Origin: Bimastos eiseni
Taxonomy: Eukaryota; Annelida; Clitellata; Crassiclitellata; Lumbricidae
Length of the DNA: 64,000 bases
Direction: 5' to 3'
NCBI GenBank assembly: GCA_959347315.1
Contig: OY365810.1
Span: 24,766,604 to 24,830,603 of the forward strand
The notes below the pieces were generated by a model. That model saw only the letters and a program-made list of their open reading frames with translations. It had not been told where the DNA came from and ran no database searches. Below are positions 53,352-64,000 of the stretch, piece by piece (within the stretch, counting starts at the first letter, position 1; the number at the start of each line of letters is the position of its first letter). A program made the translations under genes and the position numbers.

Positions 53352-55021
53352 ATGTATACAGTGAATATGACCATATACATGATGTCAAAAGCTAATGGAA
53401 TGGTTTGTCAACCTTATTGCTAGCTTTTTGTTAGCCTTATTGCTTGCGAGTATCGAACCAGCGTCCTTCTGTTCTTCGTGCAGACCTGTTGCCGCCCAAC
53501 CATCTCCTCCAAGTAAATATCAGTCACGCATCTGACTGAACACTGCATGCTTGTTAGAACCAGTAGGCATTTGCATACATGAACTCTGTATGTAGCATAT
53601 CTTCATTATTTTTAATTGCTTCCATTATTTTTACATAATATGTTATTATCATGGTCGTGCATACATAATTGTACATTTAGATTCTAAATAATGAGGCAAG
53701 TGTCTCTTACACTAGCGTGCAGGCGCCCATGGATAACGTGCATGCACCCTCCTTGGGCTGCTGCACGTTAGGGCCGCGGCCAGAGGGCATTTGGGGCATC
53801 AGAGACACAAGGGGCCCTCGGACAAGGCGCAAAACACTGGGGTTGAATGCGGGGAGAGTCGCTCGTTATTAAAAGAAAGAACCAATCGGTCTGAATGTCA
53901 ATAAATACGCTCGTGAATAAGCTGGTACCCTGCGCTTGACTTTCGAGCGTGTTTTAGAAATGTGGAGATTACAATTACTATTATAAAGACCTGGTGCCGT
54001 TGATTGCATGAGTCTTAGCAAATAGCATTTTCGATCACAATTACGAACCACTTATCGTACGACCTTGAGATTGCGATTGGCCTATAAAGATGATTTTGTA
54101 TAGTTCTATCTGAAATTATAGCCACATGTAAGGTCTTTGCCCGTTGTGCTTTTGCGGTAGGCCTAATATCTATTAGATGACTTGTAAGCTTAGTCCATAA
54201 TGTAGGATAGGACTACGCGTGTCTGTCGGACGATCTATTACCGATGAACGTACACTCGAGAAAATAGACAGCAGCTCTCAGTATATGAACATCTAGTGAG
54301 TGGTTCCTATCAAGTTTGACACGGGTCGACGTCCTTCGAAATTTTCCAGTAGACAGTTCACAAGTGCGTCAGCTCCTATAACTCGTCAATGTCGTCTATA
54401 GCAGTCACGTGACTTTCTATACAGACCTCTGCGTACTAACATTCAACTTTTACAGCTCTGAGTCGTGACTGCGAGTTAACGATCGATTACAATCTGTAGC
54501 TCTTAAACTAGATCTCGACAAATAGTTACAAACAGGTGGCTAGAGTTGGTGAATTCTGGACTTGACTGCTAACACGCTCCTTTGAGATCAACTTATGTGG
54601 TTGCGCGTGTTGCAAATATTTGTTTAGGCCTAATAAAAAGGGTGGTACTCGTGCCGCTATTCTTGTAGCAATCGTAGTAGCATACAGTGGTGACAAAGGA
54701 TAGCAGTAGTTACCGGCAGTAGTAGCCTACTAGTAGCAATAGTATTAATGATTACAGGAAACATCGAAATAAAATGGTATTCTAAGCCGTATTATGTGTA
54801 CATGAACGTGTATGTCCCCGAGTCTTTGTTTGTGTCCGCTTTATTTGATGTCTCTGTCTGTTTTATTTATCAATCTTCTTTCAGCTAGGAGCGTTAAGCT
54901 TTACCAACTCTGAGTAGTTAATTGCAGCCATTGACACGGGAACAAATAAAACATCTACGTGTTGCAACAAAAAACTAGAGAACGTGGACATGGATAACTT
55001 TAGAGTGAGGGAAGACTGAAG
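53352..55021. other. No gene; scattered repeat scraps
   Basis: Contains a segment at 53907-53975 similar to 63022-63090 (GCTCGTGAATA..GCT, then TGGAGATTAC), evidently a shared SINE or LINE tail. No exon recognised. Confidence 0.45.
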
Positions 55022-55025
55022 CAGA

Positions 55026-55029
55026 TACA

Positions 55030-55061
<32 letters not shown>
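55026..55061. repeat. GA microsatellite
   Basis: Uninterrupted GAGA run; it creates serine/leucine-rich open frames on the minus strand. Confidence 0.9.
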
Positions 55062-55064
<3 letters not shown>

Positions 55065-55481
55065 GGTGTGATTGACACTGGAACAGCCTGCTAGAGAGAC
55101 AGAGACAGACAAAGACAGTAGAAAACAGGGAGAGACACAGATGGCATAAAAATTCAAGGGCAGCAAAAAACTCGCCCTTATAGCTATAGAGGGCATTAGA
55201 GGCGGAAAATTGTGAAAATCAGTCCCACGGGTTAGGCCATTGATACTACCACTTGTCTTTTTCCAACTCTTCATGGACATGGCTACTTCAGGAAATTATT
55301 AACATGTTAGCACAGTTAAATTTCTTTACACAGAGACAACGTCACAGTTAAATTTCATAAATCCGAGGGACGTCAGCACCAATCTGATTTATTCCAGGCC
55401 GAATCCCATTTTCCATTCGATTATTCCTTCCCTGTCGGAACCATCCGTCTTCAGTTCTTCACCGTCCGTCCCGTCTTCTGA

Positions 55482-55577
55482 TTCTCTTTTCGTCTTCTGA
55501 TTCTCGTTTCGTCTTCTGATTCTCGTTTCATCTTCTGATTCTCTTTTCGTCTTCTGATTCTCTTTTCGTCTTCTGTT
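55482..55577. repeat. 20-bp minisatellite of TTTCGTCTTCTGATTCTC
   Basis: Five copies of a 20-base unit, the last ones slightly diverged. Confidence 0.85.
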
Positions 55578-55765
55578 GTGTTCTATGATTTCTGTTTTAT
55601 ATTACGACGTCGTGTCGTTTTCGAGACAAAAAAGAGTCGCCCATAAGCGTACATGTAACTTTCGTATAGAAAGTAGGGGTAAAAATTAGTTTAGCAAGTC
55701 TCTACTTAGCGACTGGTTGACTGTTAAATAATTCGAAATATCTCCTCTTATGTCTCATGCCTAAT

Positions 55766-55777
55766 GATGACGATGAC

Positions 55778-55828
<51 letters not shown>

Positions 55829-55829
55829 A
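55766..55829. repeat. GAT trinucleotide microsatellite
   Basis: About 20 GAT/GAC repeats; the poly-aspartate ORF over it is an artefact. Confidence 0.9.
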
Positions 55830-57195
55830 AAACAACTACTATAGATGCTACTGCTGCAGCTACTTCTACTGGTACCACTACAATTATAAATTTAGGCCTG
55901 AATATTGGATACGCAACGCATGTCTTTAGGACAATCTATAATTAATGGACGTGCACTCGAGAAATTTGACAGAGGCTCTCCAGATGAACATATAATCTGG
56001 CAGAGTAATGGATGAGTTATTCTCCCGTATATCGCCCCTAAAGATCGACGTGTTTTTCTTTCGCTAAGCATAGTTGGTTAAATTAGATGTATAGAGTGGT
56101 TTACGACAGTTGAATTCGACTTTTGTAATAACTTTTTTATGATCTGTGCATACTGTGCATGTAACCGTACTGCTGTTTGTCAGTCAGAAATTAACTGAAG
56201 ATAATTAATAAAATTAGTTTTGTTATTACCACTGCTGCGATCGCTGACGAATGTTTGTTGTTGCCTAAAATCTCTTATGTCGGAAACAAAACTTTTGTTT
56301 CTTGTTGTCAGTCCACCTGTTCCCAATAGAATAACTTTCCTTGCGATATGAGTGCCTCTTCAGTGTCTTCACTCTAATATTTCCACGGATCCTCTATCAA
56401 TCTCTCCCCTCTCACTCTGTCGTGCGCTCTCTCACTCTTTCGCTCTCTCTTTCTCAGTCCTGCTGTCTATCTCTCACTATCTACCTCTCTCCCATTATCT
56501 ACTTCGTTTGTGGCCTTAGTTTCTTCCTTATATATACTTCACCCTTGTCTGTTTTCTCATGTTCCTGTATGCTCTTTGTCGACATTCGTTGAGTGCGTTG
56601 GTCCTCAACCATTGTGTTGCATATGTATCATCGTAGAATTGTCGCAAATGATCGATCAGGGATCCAAATGAGTCTGTCAGCTTCATACAGATCGAACTCC
56701 GAACTGCTTCTGACAGATTGAAGCCTTACACACAGGGCTAGGTTCCCTTCCGTTCGTATCCATGGGAAAGTGGTTACTAACAACAGCCACTATTGCGTTT
56801 GCGAGCGACATAAGCTAAGAACTTGTGGTTACAAAGGACGCTATATAGTTTGACATGCAGTTGCCAGTTACATGAACTCGTATACAGAGCACTTGTGTAT
56901 TTAGTAGGCCCTACAATGTCTACATAGTTACAACTTACAAGTAACACTAGTCTTGCAGTTTTAATCTTTGCTGTCTGGGTTTTGTGAGGGATATTAAAGA
57001 CTAAAATAATCCGTCGAAGTGACGAAGGGGCCGATGAGCGACCGACATAACCGACGATATTTGCGCATTACGACAGTATAAATTAACTTATGAAATTTAC
57101 GTATTACGACAGTTACTTACCTATGAAATCTACGTATTACTGAAATTATTCATTTACGACATTTACGCATTAGCCCGCATTCCGTTCGAAGTTCT
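55830..57195. other. No gene seen
   Basis: Includes a CT-rich stretch (56400-56495) that yields serine/leucine-rich frames. No exon. Confidence 0.4.
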
Positions 57196-57204
57196 TCTCC
57201 TTAC

Positions 57205-57500
57205 TCCCATGGCGTTTTTGGATCAGGCTCCACGCTATCTTTGTGACCTTATCTATCGGCTGTCTCTCGTCTTCTTCTTCGCTCCTTAGACCGACGTGGT
57301 CTCTTGGTACCTCGGACTCAGACTGTCTCTGTTCAATATAATACTTATGCTGTCTGTTGGTCCTGTGCTTTGGAATGATAGGATATTCCCTCTCCGATGT
57401 GCTATTTTGATTTTAACTGGGGATGCTTCAGTTTCTGCTCGTACTGGGAGCGCCTCTGATTAGGTTGTACTGCTGCCATGGAGGCGCTATAGAATATGTA
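57205..57500 (+). mobile_element. LINE ORF2 C-terminal fragment and 3' tail
   Basis: Translation begins LDQAPRYLCDLIYRLS, then VGPVLWNDRIFPLRCA, matching the CR1/L2 C-terminus, followed by the GGAGGCGCTATAGAAT family tail near 57480. Confidence 0.6.
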
Positions 57501-59860
57501 ACTACAATACCATTGTATGAGTTCTTAAATGGCAAAAATTATATTTATCTGCTTTATAAATATATTTGGCATCTTACGAAGTGGTCAATCGATCGAAGAT
57601 ATTGCACAGTCTTTGAGTTTGTAACGATTAATTAAGTAACAGGCTGTTCCATGATAAAGGAGCATATTAAAGTTAGGTAGCATTCTAGCATAAAGTACCT
57701 CTTAATAGTTATTCTTCGAATGGCGCTATATAAATTTTCACTGCCCCAGCGATATGTAGAGAACTGGGCCTAGCCGGCAATTAACTTACGAAGGTATCAT
57801 AAACGATTATAATGCAATCAAATCAAGAAAGTTGCGTTTTGAAATTGTTCGGAGCCCCCGTGAATACACTGCATAGAGACCAGAATTTCTGTCGCCTCCA
57901 AAATATACTGCCATTCTTAATTTACCATGACATTCCTTAATTATGCCTTATCACATCTGACCTTGTCCAAGTCTCATATTTCTTTACCTTAGTTTATCGA
58001 TCTAGTCTCATCCAGATCGTAAAGCCAAAAACGGTTTACACCAATCGAGTTTCGAAGGGTATACAAGACTGTTGATGCCGTATATACAGCAAATGATCAG
58101 AGATTTTGATTCTCGAAACACGATTACAGTCAAAGCAATGTTTTAAGGTACTGCGCTGCTGTTACGCCTCCCCAGGCAATCGGATATAATATTCCACCTC
58201 TATTCCAATGCCCATCATAATTATAAACGTGTCATCTTCACCCACTTCGTCGTACCCATCCCGATCTCCTGCTGCCCAATTGCGGACACACACGTCCGTA
58301 TCATCAAAGCGGCACAGACGACGGCCTTGACCTGAATTCAAATGCACGATCTCTGCAGAGGGAGACATTCACAACATGGTCTAGTTCTCTGCTTGAGCAA
58401 ATTGCTCGGCGGTGGAGAAAGAGGAAGAGAGAATGAGCGAAACTCAGTGAGAGACAGAATGAGAGATCGAGTAAGAAAACGACTGACGGTTAGAGAATGA
58501 GAGAGGTGAGAACAGATGAACACGTACAGATGGATAAACACAGAGAGGGCAAGAGCGTAAAAGACAGAGACAAGAAGCAGCATGCATACATAATACATAT
58601 CCTAGATATGCAGTAACATGGACAGTGCGTCCAATGCCGTCCGCACGAGTGAGTCATTCTCGTGTCCTTTCTGATGTTCGAGCGATACCTGATATTCGAA
58701 TAAAATGATTACGATTTTACGTAGTGGCTTCGAAACCCGAAGAATTAAGTGGGTATGTGGGAGGTTACATACGACAATGACATCGAAAGTTACTTCTTCT
58801 GAAGCTCGCTGATTAAATCAGAGTATACGGGTTCCAGAGGAGGCAGAGTGAAGGTTATGACAACAGCGTTCATTCTCTTGCCCAGAAACGTTGTCTTAGT
58901 TGTGGCGTCCAGCTTTTGATCGACGAATCAAGTCCAGATCTTCGAGCTGCACCATCTCTAGTCCTCTCCGCCACCTTCTGCTTCCCGGCGGTCATCCTCC
59001 TCATCTTCGAGCCACATGAAATATCCCTCAGTACGCAACAAGTACGTGGCAGTGGCTAACACTCTACAATCTCATAATCTCATCACAGAGTCTTGGCACC
59101 AGTCGACGTGGAGATAAGGTTAGCGACCCCGTGGCAGTGCAAGGGGTCGTCATTCTCCACTTTCGCCATCTGCTTCTGCATGGATTCCTCATTCCGAGCA
59201 CATCCGAGCATCAGATCCATTTTTCTCAAGGTCGATCCAAAGTGAATGGTAAACACGTGACAGCCTTATATGTATAATTATGTATAGGATTGTTTATTGA
59301 ATATGTCTCTGATTGAATGCACTTCTCGTTTTCGCGAAAAGGACAGCCGAGTATTTCCAAATTAGAATAAGTCAGTTTTTCATTGTTCCCTTAGTTTTTT
59401 TGGATTTTTACTTTCATTGCTTTTATCGGTTTCTGTTTATTTATTATATATTATTCTTAGGATTTTACTCGCATGTCCCGACGAGTAGGCTACCACATTC
59501 ACATTTGGCATGAAGCTTACTCTGTTTTTGCGTCTGCATAATTGCTTTCTGCGCTAACCCTATGATCCAGCAGTGTATAACCTGTCACAGAAGTGAAAAG
59601 ATTTATCTCCATCATATTTCTTAGGCATAACATTGAGTTTCCTAACAAGTGGAAATGCTACGTACGCTGGAAGTCTTGCGGTTTTTTGCATGCGGTGTAT
59701 TTATCAGCAGCTGAGGCCAATGACCTGAGTTGGAACTGTGCGACGGGGAAACGACCGCAGAGGGTTCGGAGGGTTGGCAGTGGCTGCGGGGGAGGACGAC
59801 GTCAGCAGAAATAGGGGATCGACGGATTGGATTAAGCATGTGTGAAGGAATAGCGGAAGA
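57501..59860. other. No gene seen
   Basis: Presumed 5' flank of FOXO. Short open frames lack domains. Confidence 0.4.
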
Positions 59861-59869
59861 AAAGGAGAA

Positions 59870-60160
59870 TCTGAAACAGACACACCAGCGAAAAGAGAGA
59901 GAGACAGACAGACAGAGGGCGGGAGACAGACAGAGGGAGCTGTAAGAAAGAGATAGAATTTGGGTTATAGAGAGACACAGAGAGCAAGACACAGAGAGGG
60001 ACACAGACAGAGAGAGACAGAGAGGGAGAAAATGGAGCCAGATATATATATGTATATATATATACAGAGAGATGGGAACAGGGCGAGAGAATGGGAACGA
60101 GAGAGATACTCACACACAGTCAGTCAGACAGACAGACAGAGAAAGAGCGAGGGAGAGACC
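59870..60160. repeat. GA/ACAG-rich low-complexity tract
   Basis: CAGACAGACAGAG, GAGAGAC and GACACAG repeats with a TATATATG run inside. All open frames on it are artefacts. Confidence 0.8.
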
Positions 60161-60360
60161 AAGAGCTTCAGACGCCACGTTACAGGAAATTAACCCTGAG
60201 CCTGCGCCGCCGGCATCATCATCACAACTACCGTCGTCGACTCCTGCAGCCAACAGCTGCTGCAGTCGGCAGCGCATGATGGTCAACGGACTCTAATAGT
60301 TATACATATACATAAAGCTCACCCAAAGACACGTATAAGCTTACATGCATATGTATTCAT

Positions 60361-60455
60361 TACATATATATACGTGTGTATATATATGTTATATGTATAT
60401 ATATTATATATATATATATTATATATATGTACATATATATATGTATATATATGTC
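60361..60455. repeat. AT/GTATAT microsatellite
   Basis: Alternating TA with occasional GTAT; forms a tyrosine/isoleucine-rich pseudo-ORF. Confidence 0.85.
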
Positions 60456-60734
60456 GTGTAGAAGACTGCATTGGTTTCATGGATGAGGTTATGGCTATTT
60501 CTGCTGCTGTTGCTGAAACTGGGTCTGCGCTGTTATTGCATGCATCCAGCCTCCATTAAAACCAGTTACAGTTTGTCTGCGTCGTGGAGGCGCTATATAA
60601 TTAGGTGTACATTTACTACATGGAATCACTCGGTCACGGTCGATAGCTCCGTTTCAGAGAATTGTGTTCTAGATTCCGTTTCAGGTCAGTTCTCTTGCAA
60701 TCAGACGAACGCTTCACGACTCATAAACCTAAGG

Positions 60735-61165
60735 ACACTACAGCCCTAGGCATGCACAGGCCTAGGCATACATATATATATGCATACACAGGCCTAGGAA
60801 TACACGGGCATAACAGGCCTAGGCATAACAGGCCTAGGCATACACAGGCCTAGGCGTTCCTGGGCACGCACAGACCTAGGCATACATGGGCCTAGGCATA
60901 CGCAGACCTACGGTTACCCAGGCATACAAAAAAACCTAGACATACACAGGCATAGGCATATGCATCCTTATGCGTACACATGTCTAATCATACATAAACC
61001 TAGGCATATGTAGACCTAGGCATATGTAGACCTAGGCATATGTAGACATGCACAAGACTAGGCTTACCTTGGCATACGTATACTTAGACATACTCAGACC
61101 CAGGCATGCACAGGCGCACGCCAGCATATATGCATACACAGACCTAGGCATACACACGCCTGTAA
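60735..61165. repeat. Minisatellite of CCTAGGCATACACAGG units
   Basis: About 25 imperfect copies of a 14-18-base unit (CAGGCCTAGGCATACA) over 430 bases. The unit contains the palindromes AGGCCT and CCTAGG. Copies diverge toward the right side. Confidence 0.9.
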
Positions 61166-61430
61166 TCCATAGACCGATGTTTATGGTTGGCTATGCACAT
61201 AGTATGTAAGCGCTGGTAGAGGACGGACGGACCCCCTCGTAGGGGAGGGGCCCCTATGAGTGAGCGACGCTGCTCGCGTCCGCTCTCTTTTGCACCGCGG
61301 TCCGCTTCTGCTCGAATCGACGCAACGAGCAGACGAAGAGAGCGAAGAGGCCAGAGGTGATTGCCCAGCAAATGTAAACACCTGTAACAGCCATCGAACG
61401 ATAGGTCGGGCAATAGACGACGACAGACAA

Positions 61431-61432
<2 letters not shown>

Positions 61433-61476
<44 letters not shown>

Positions 61477-61524
61477 GGACAGAGACAGACAGACAGAGAC
61501 AGACAGACAGAGACAGACAGAGGG
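61433..61524. repeat. GA and ACAG microsatellite
   Basis: GAGA run followed by CAGACAGA units. Overlapping open frames on both strands are artefacts. Confidence 0.9.
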
Positions 61525-61876
61525 ACACTCGAGCTAACAGAGTGAGGCACATAGCACTAGAGAGACGGTCGAAAAGCGTGCAGGCATCTACTCGCTCGGA
61601 AGAACAGTTCGACTGACCTCCTTCCGATGTAAGAAGGGGCGTGGTCTACAATATCAACACGATTATATATATTTGGATATATACATAAGTGAACGCATTC
61701 ACGTGGTTCAAATATAGTATTATGTGTGTATATGCATAGATGTATAAGTTGATAGGTTTATACGCTGTGTACAACTATATTGGTCATATACATGTGACGT
61801 AAGCGTGCGTCCGCAAAGGCTGGGCTCACTTTGATTTCGGTCAGTATTAACTTGGTGTCGTCTTTTACTGTTTCAG

Positions 61877-62048
61877 TCGACGGTCAGATGTGGAAGAGGG
61901 AGGAACTGTGAAAATCCTTTGAATCACTTGGAACTTGGGAATAGGACACAAGCAACGAAGGAACTACACTTGTAGCATCGCGGATCAGGTGACAAACTAA
62001 TAAAGAGACAAGTCTCGGATAGTTTGCGTTGCTCGACGATCTTATAGA
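61877..62048 (+). other. FOXO 5' UTR part of the exon
   Basis: Follows a good acceptor (TTTTACTGTTTCAG, ending 61876) and leads to the FOXO ATG. It contains an ATG-led upstream ORF of seven codons (61888-61911). An unspliced start upstream cannot be excluded. Confidence 0.55.
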
Positions 62049-62474
62049 ATGAAGACTGCCACTCCTGGGTTCGAAGAGACGATGGTCAAGGGAAGTCTCG
62101 ACGCTGGCTCACACGCGTCGGCTAACCGTGTCCGGTCGAACACGTGGTCAGTGGGCTGTCAACCGATGACGACAGCGATAGAGGCTCCAGAGGACGACGG
62201 AGTGACATTGACGGCTCTCCACTGTAGCAGCGCTGAGGCAGACTCGAGCGGGGCGTCACCGCTGCCCGGAAACAAGGATCCAGCGACGAACTTCCGGAAA
62301 AACTGGACCAGACGAAACGCCTGGGGCAACCTGTCCTACGCTGAGCTGATAACGAAGGCGATCGAAAGCTCCCCAGAGAAACGCCTCACCCTCTCTCAGA
62401 TCTACGACTGGATCGTTCACAACGTCGATTACTTCGCTAACAAGGGCGACAACTCAAGCTCAGCCGGATGGAAG
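62049..62474 (+). CDS. FOXO: FOXO forkhead transcription factor, first coding exon
   Basis: 142 codons from ATG to a donor (TGGAAG then GTAGGC). FOXO proteins are DNA-binding regulators of stress, growth and ageing genes under insulin/AKT control. Seen: an AKT site RVRSNTW at residues 27-33 (Thr32), a disordered acidic stretch, and the first half of the forkhead domain from about residue 89 ([20 protein letters not shown], then [20 protein letters not shown]) to SAGWK at 138-142. The intron falls inside the forkhead domain after GWK, the position known for FOXO genes in other animals. The remaining forkhead helix 3, wings and transactivation domain lie beyond the window. Confidence 0.95.
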
Positions 62475-64000
62475 GTAGGCGCTATATGATTTTTGTTGGC
62501 TATATGTAATCGTAATAGTAATAGCATGCTAATTCCATAGCGCCTTTACATGACAGACTCTCTGAGGTGCTGTGAACTAGGTGCTAGGATATAACCTAAC
62601 CAAAATCGCTGATTCGCTGTTGAAGTGATTTAGAACGTTGTTCTTAAATGTTCTTCTCTGCTATAAATAGGTAACTGCAGTTACGCCGTCGAGCAGTGTA
62701 CACTTTTTAACTAATTGTGTGAAGGACAGCGGAACAGCGGGACAATATCGGATTACAGTTGTTTTGTGTTATATTGTATTTATTGTTGAGCTGGATGTGC
62801 CCAGAGTAGTGGACTCTAAATAAGTAATTCGATCAATAATCACAGGTAATTCGTATAGCGCGGTGTTCAGCATGGGTATGTTCATGATGGGTTGAAGACA
62901 AGATGCAACCCAACCATGTCGAGACATACGTTCGTTATAACACTGTCGATCACCCAAAGCCCAGTGGCGGTCACTCGCTACAGTCAATTGATTCAGAGGA
63001 GAAGATGCAAGTCGCACAGCGCTCGTGAATATGCTGATGCCTTGCGCTTAGCTTTCAAGTAGCGCTTTATAAATTTGGAGATTACGATTACGATTACACA
63101 GAATAGAAGTAGGAATTGCAACTCATGTACATTGTACACATTGGTGTGTACAATAATATTGTACATGCGTTTGCTGTGCGCGCAGGTGTACACTCTCTGC
63201 TTCGTCTGTCATAATCATATAGGCCTATGCATGCAATCGTTGAAAAATACTGATGGTTCATAACATATGTGGGGTAAACACCTGGTGTGTGTCGGTGTGC
63301 GTGGTAAGCAATACGGTCGGTGCTTGCCCTGAGATTTGGTGCCCGGTTTGGTTTGCCGCATGCAGTCGTGTTGTGCCGTGGTACGAAAGGGAGGACGACG
63401 TTCTATTTATGATCGAATCGAACGTTACGTCTGCTTACGTCACGCGCTCATCGACTGTCTCTCTTCAAAACACACACACGGCCAGACAGACACAGACATA
63501 CACAGACGGACACCCACCTACGCAGACACATGTGCGTATGCCACAGACCCAAATAAACAGAAGATTCGATCATATGGACCAACGAACGGAGGAGAAGCAA
63601 TCTCGTCTTTTTACGTCGAGCCAAACATACCCATAACATAGCGTCAGCTTATAAGCGTCATCATCATCGTCGTCGTCGTCGTCGTCGTCATCGTCATCGT
63701 CAGGCGCAGATGAAGATGCTATGTTTGCCATAGAGAAGGAAATGGAGGAAGCCATGCACTTAACGGATCGAATGTCTCTTTGTCGGATGCATTATTCATC
63801 GGAATGAGGTCAAAAGTTGATTCGAACGAAATTCGCCACTTGGTCTACTTTTTCTTATCTATTCTGCTGACTCTGAACAAAGGCGCTCTTGTCTTTCTTT
63901 GTTTAATCAAGACTAATTGGTCTAAATGCGTCCATGTTGCAGTTTTGTCTCCTATACAGTATAGATTATGTTCAATAGAGCCCAGAATTAGCAGAACTTT
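62475..64000. other. FOXO first coding intron (to window end)
   Basis: No further exon is seen. It holds a SINE-body scrap (62670-62700), a repeat tail at 63022-63090 shared with 53907, a CA-rich tract (63470-63530) and a (TCG)n/(TCA)n run at 63659-63700. Confidence 0.6.

Noticed and set aside
55757..55945. Poly-aspartate ORF
   Set aside because: Driven by the GAT microsatellite, with no splice sites or homology.
61181..61616. ORFs of 89-123 codons on both strands
   Set aside because: They overlap the GA/ACAG microsatellite and each other; composition is purely repeat-driven.
63659..63755. Poly-aspartate minus-strand ORF near the window end
   Set aside because: Produced by the (TCG)n/(TCA)n microsatellite.

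Overview
This is animal (metazoan) nuclear DNA, probably from a marine invertebrate. It is intron-rich and repeat-rich, with LINE, SINE and MITE debris, and it carries the first forkhead-coding exon of a FOXO gene split at the intron position known from other animals. Nothing here fixes the phylum. Most of the window is intronic or intergenic; only about four host coding exons can be supported, all on the + strand.

Layout. From 1 to about 29.7 kb lies the 3' part of an unrecognised host gene. It has a possible exon end at 1-31, a long serine-rich exon (16870-17720), a coiled-coil exon (20887-21031) and a terminal exon with a stop at 27993-27995. Its introns hold LINE fragments, a tRNA-derived SINE family, TIR elements (898-1168, 3928-4370, 10357-10514 with a perfect 8-bp target duplication, 13804-14515) and simple repeats. 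From 29.7 to 35.6 kb there are only LINE remnants and AT repeats.

The dominant feature is 35621-50363, a complete but decayed Polinton/Maverick (adintovirus-like self-synthesising DNA transposon) with terminal inverted repeats of about 304 and 366 bp. The + strand carries protein-primed DNA polymerase B, an adenovirus-type cysteine protease, a fibre-like protein with two discoidin-like domains and a small ORF. A minus-strand block from about 48.55 down to 42.4 kb carries the packaging ATPase, penton-like protein, several minor proteins (one with a dUTPase-like fold, one with two membrane segments), major capsid protein and a SAP-like protein. At the right end, on +, are a zinc-ribbon plus phospholipase A2 protein and a DDE integrase with a C-terminal chromodomain. 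Polymerase, capsid, penton, ATPase, fibre and integrase are broken by stops and frameshifts, and the polymerase also holds a 619-bp solo LTR. The protease, SAP-like, PLA2 and two-TM genes remain open.

Almost every Polinton gene begins with a TATA(T)AAA motif fused to its ATG, and two gene pairs overlap by ATGA. The inverted repeats carry a repeated unit containing TGAGTCA, a match to the AP-1 site.

From 50.4 to 61.8 kb the sequence is non-genic, with LINE and SINE remnants and minisatellites. At 61877-62474 lies the FOXO exon, followed by intron to the end of the window.
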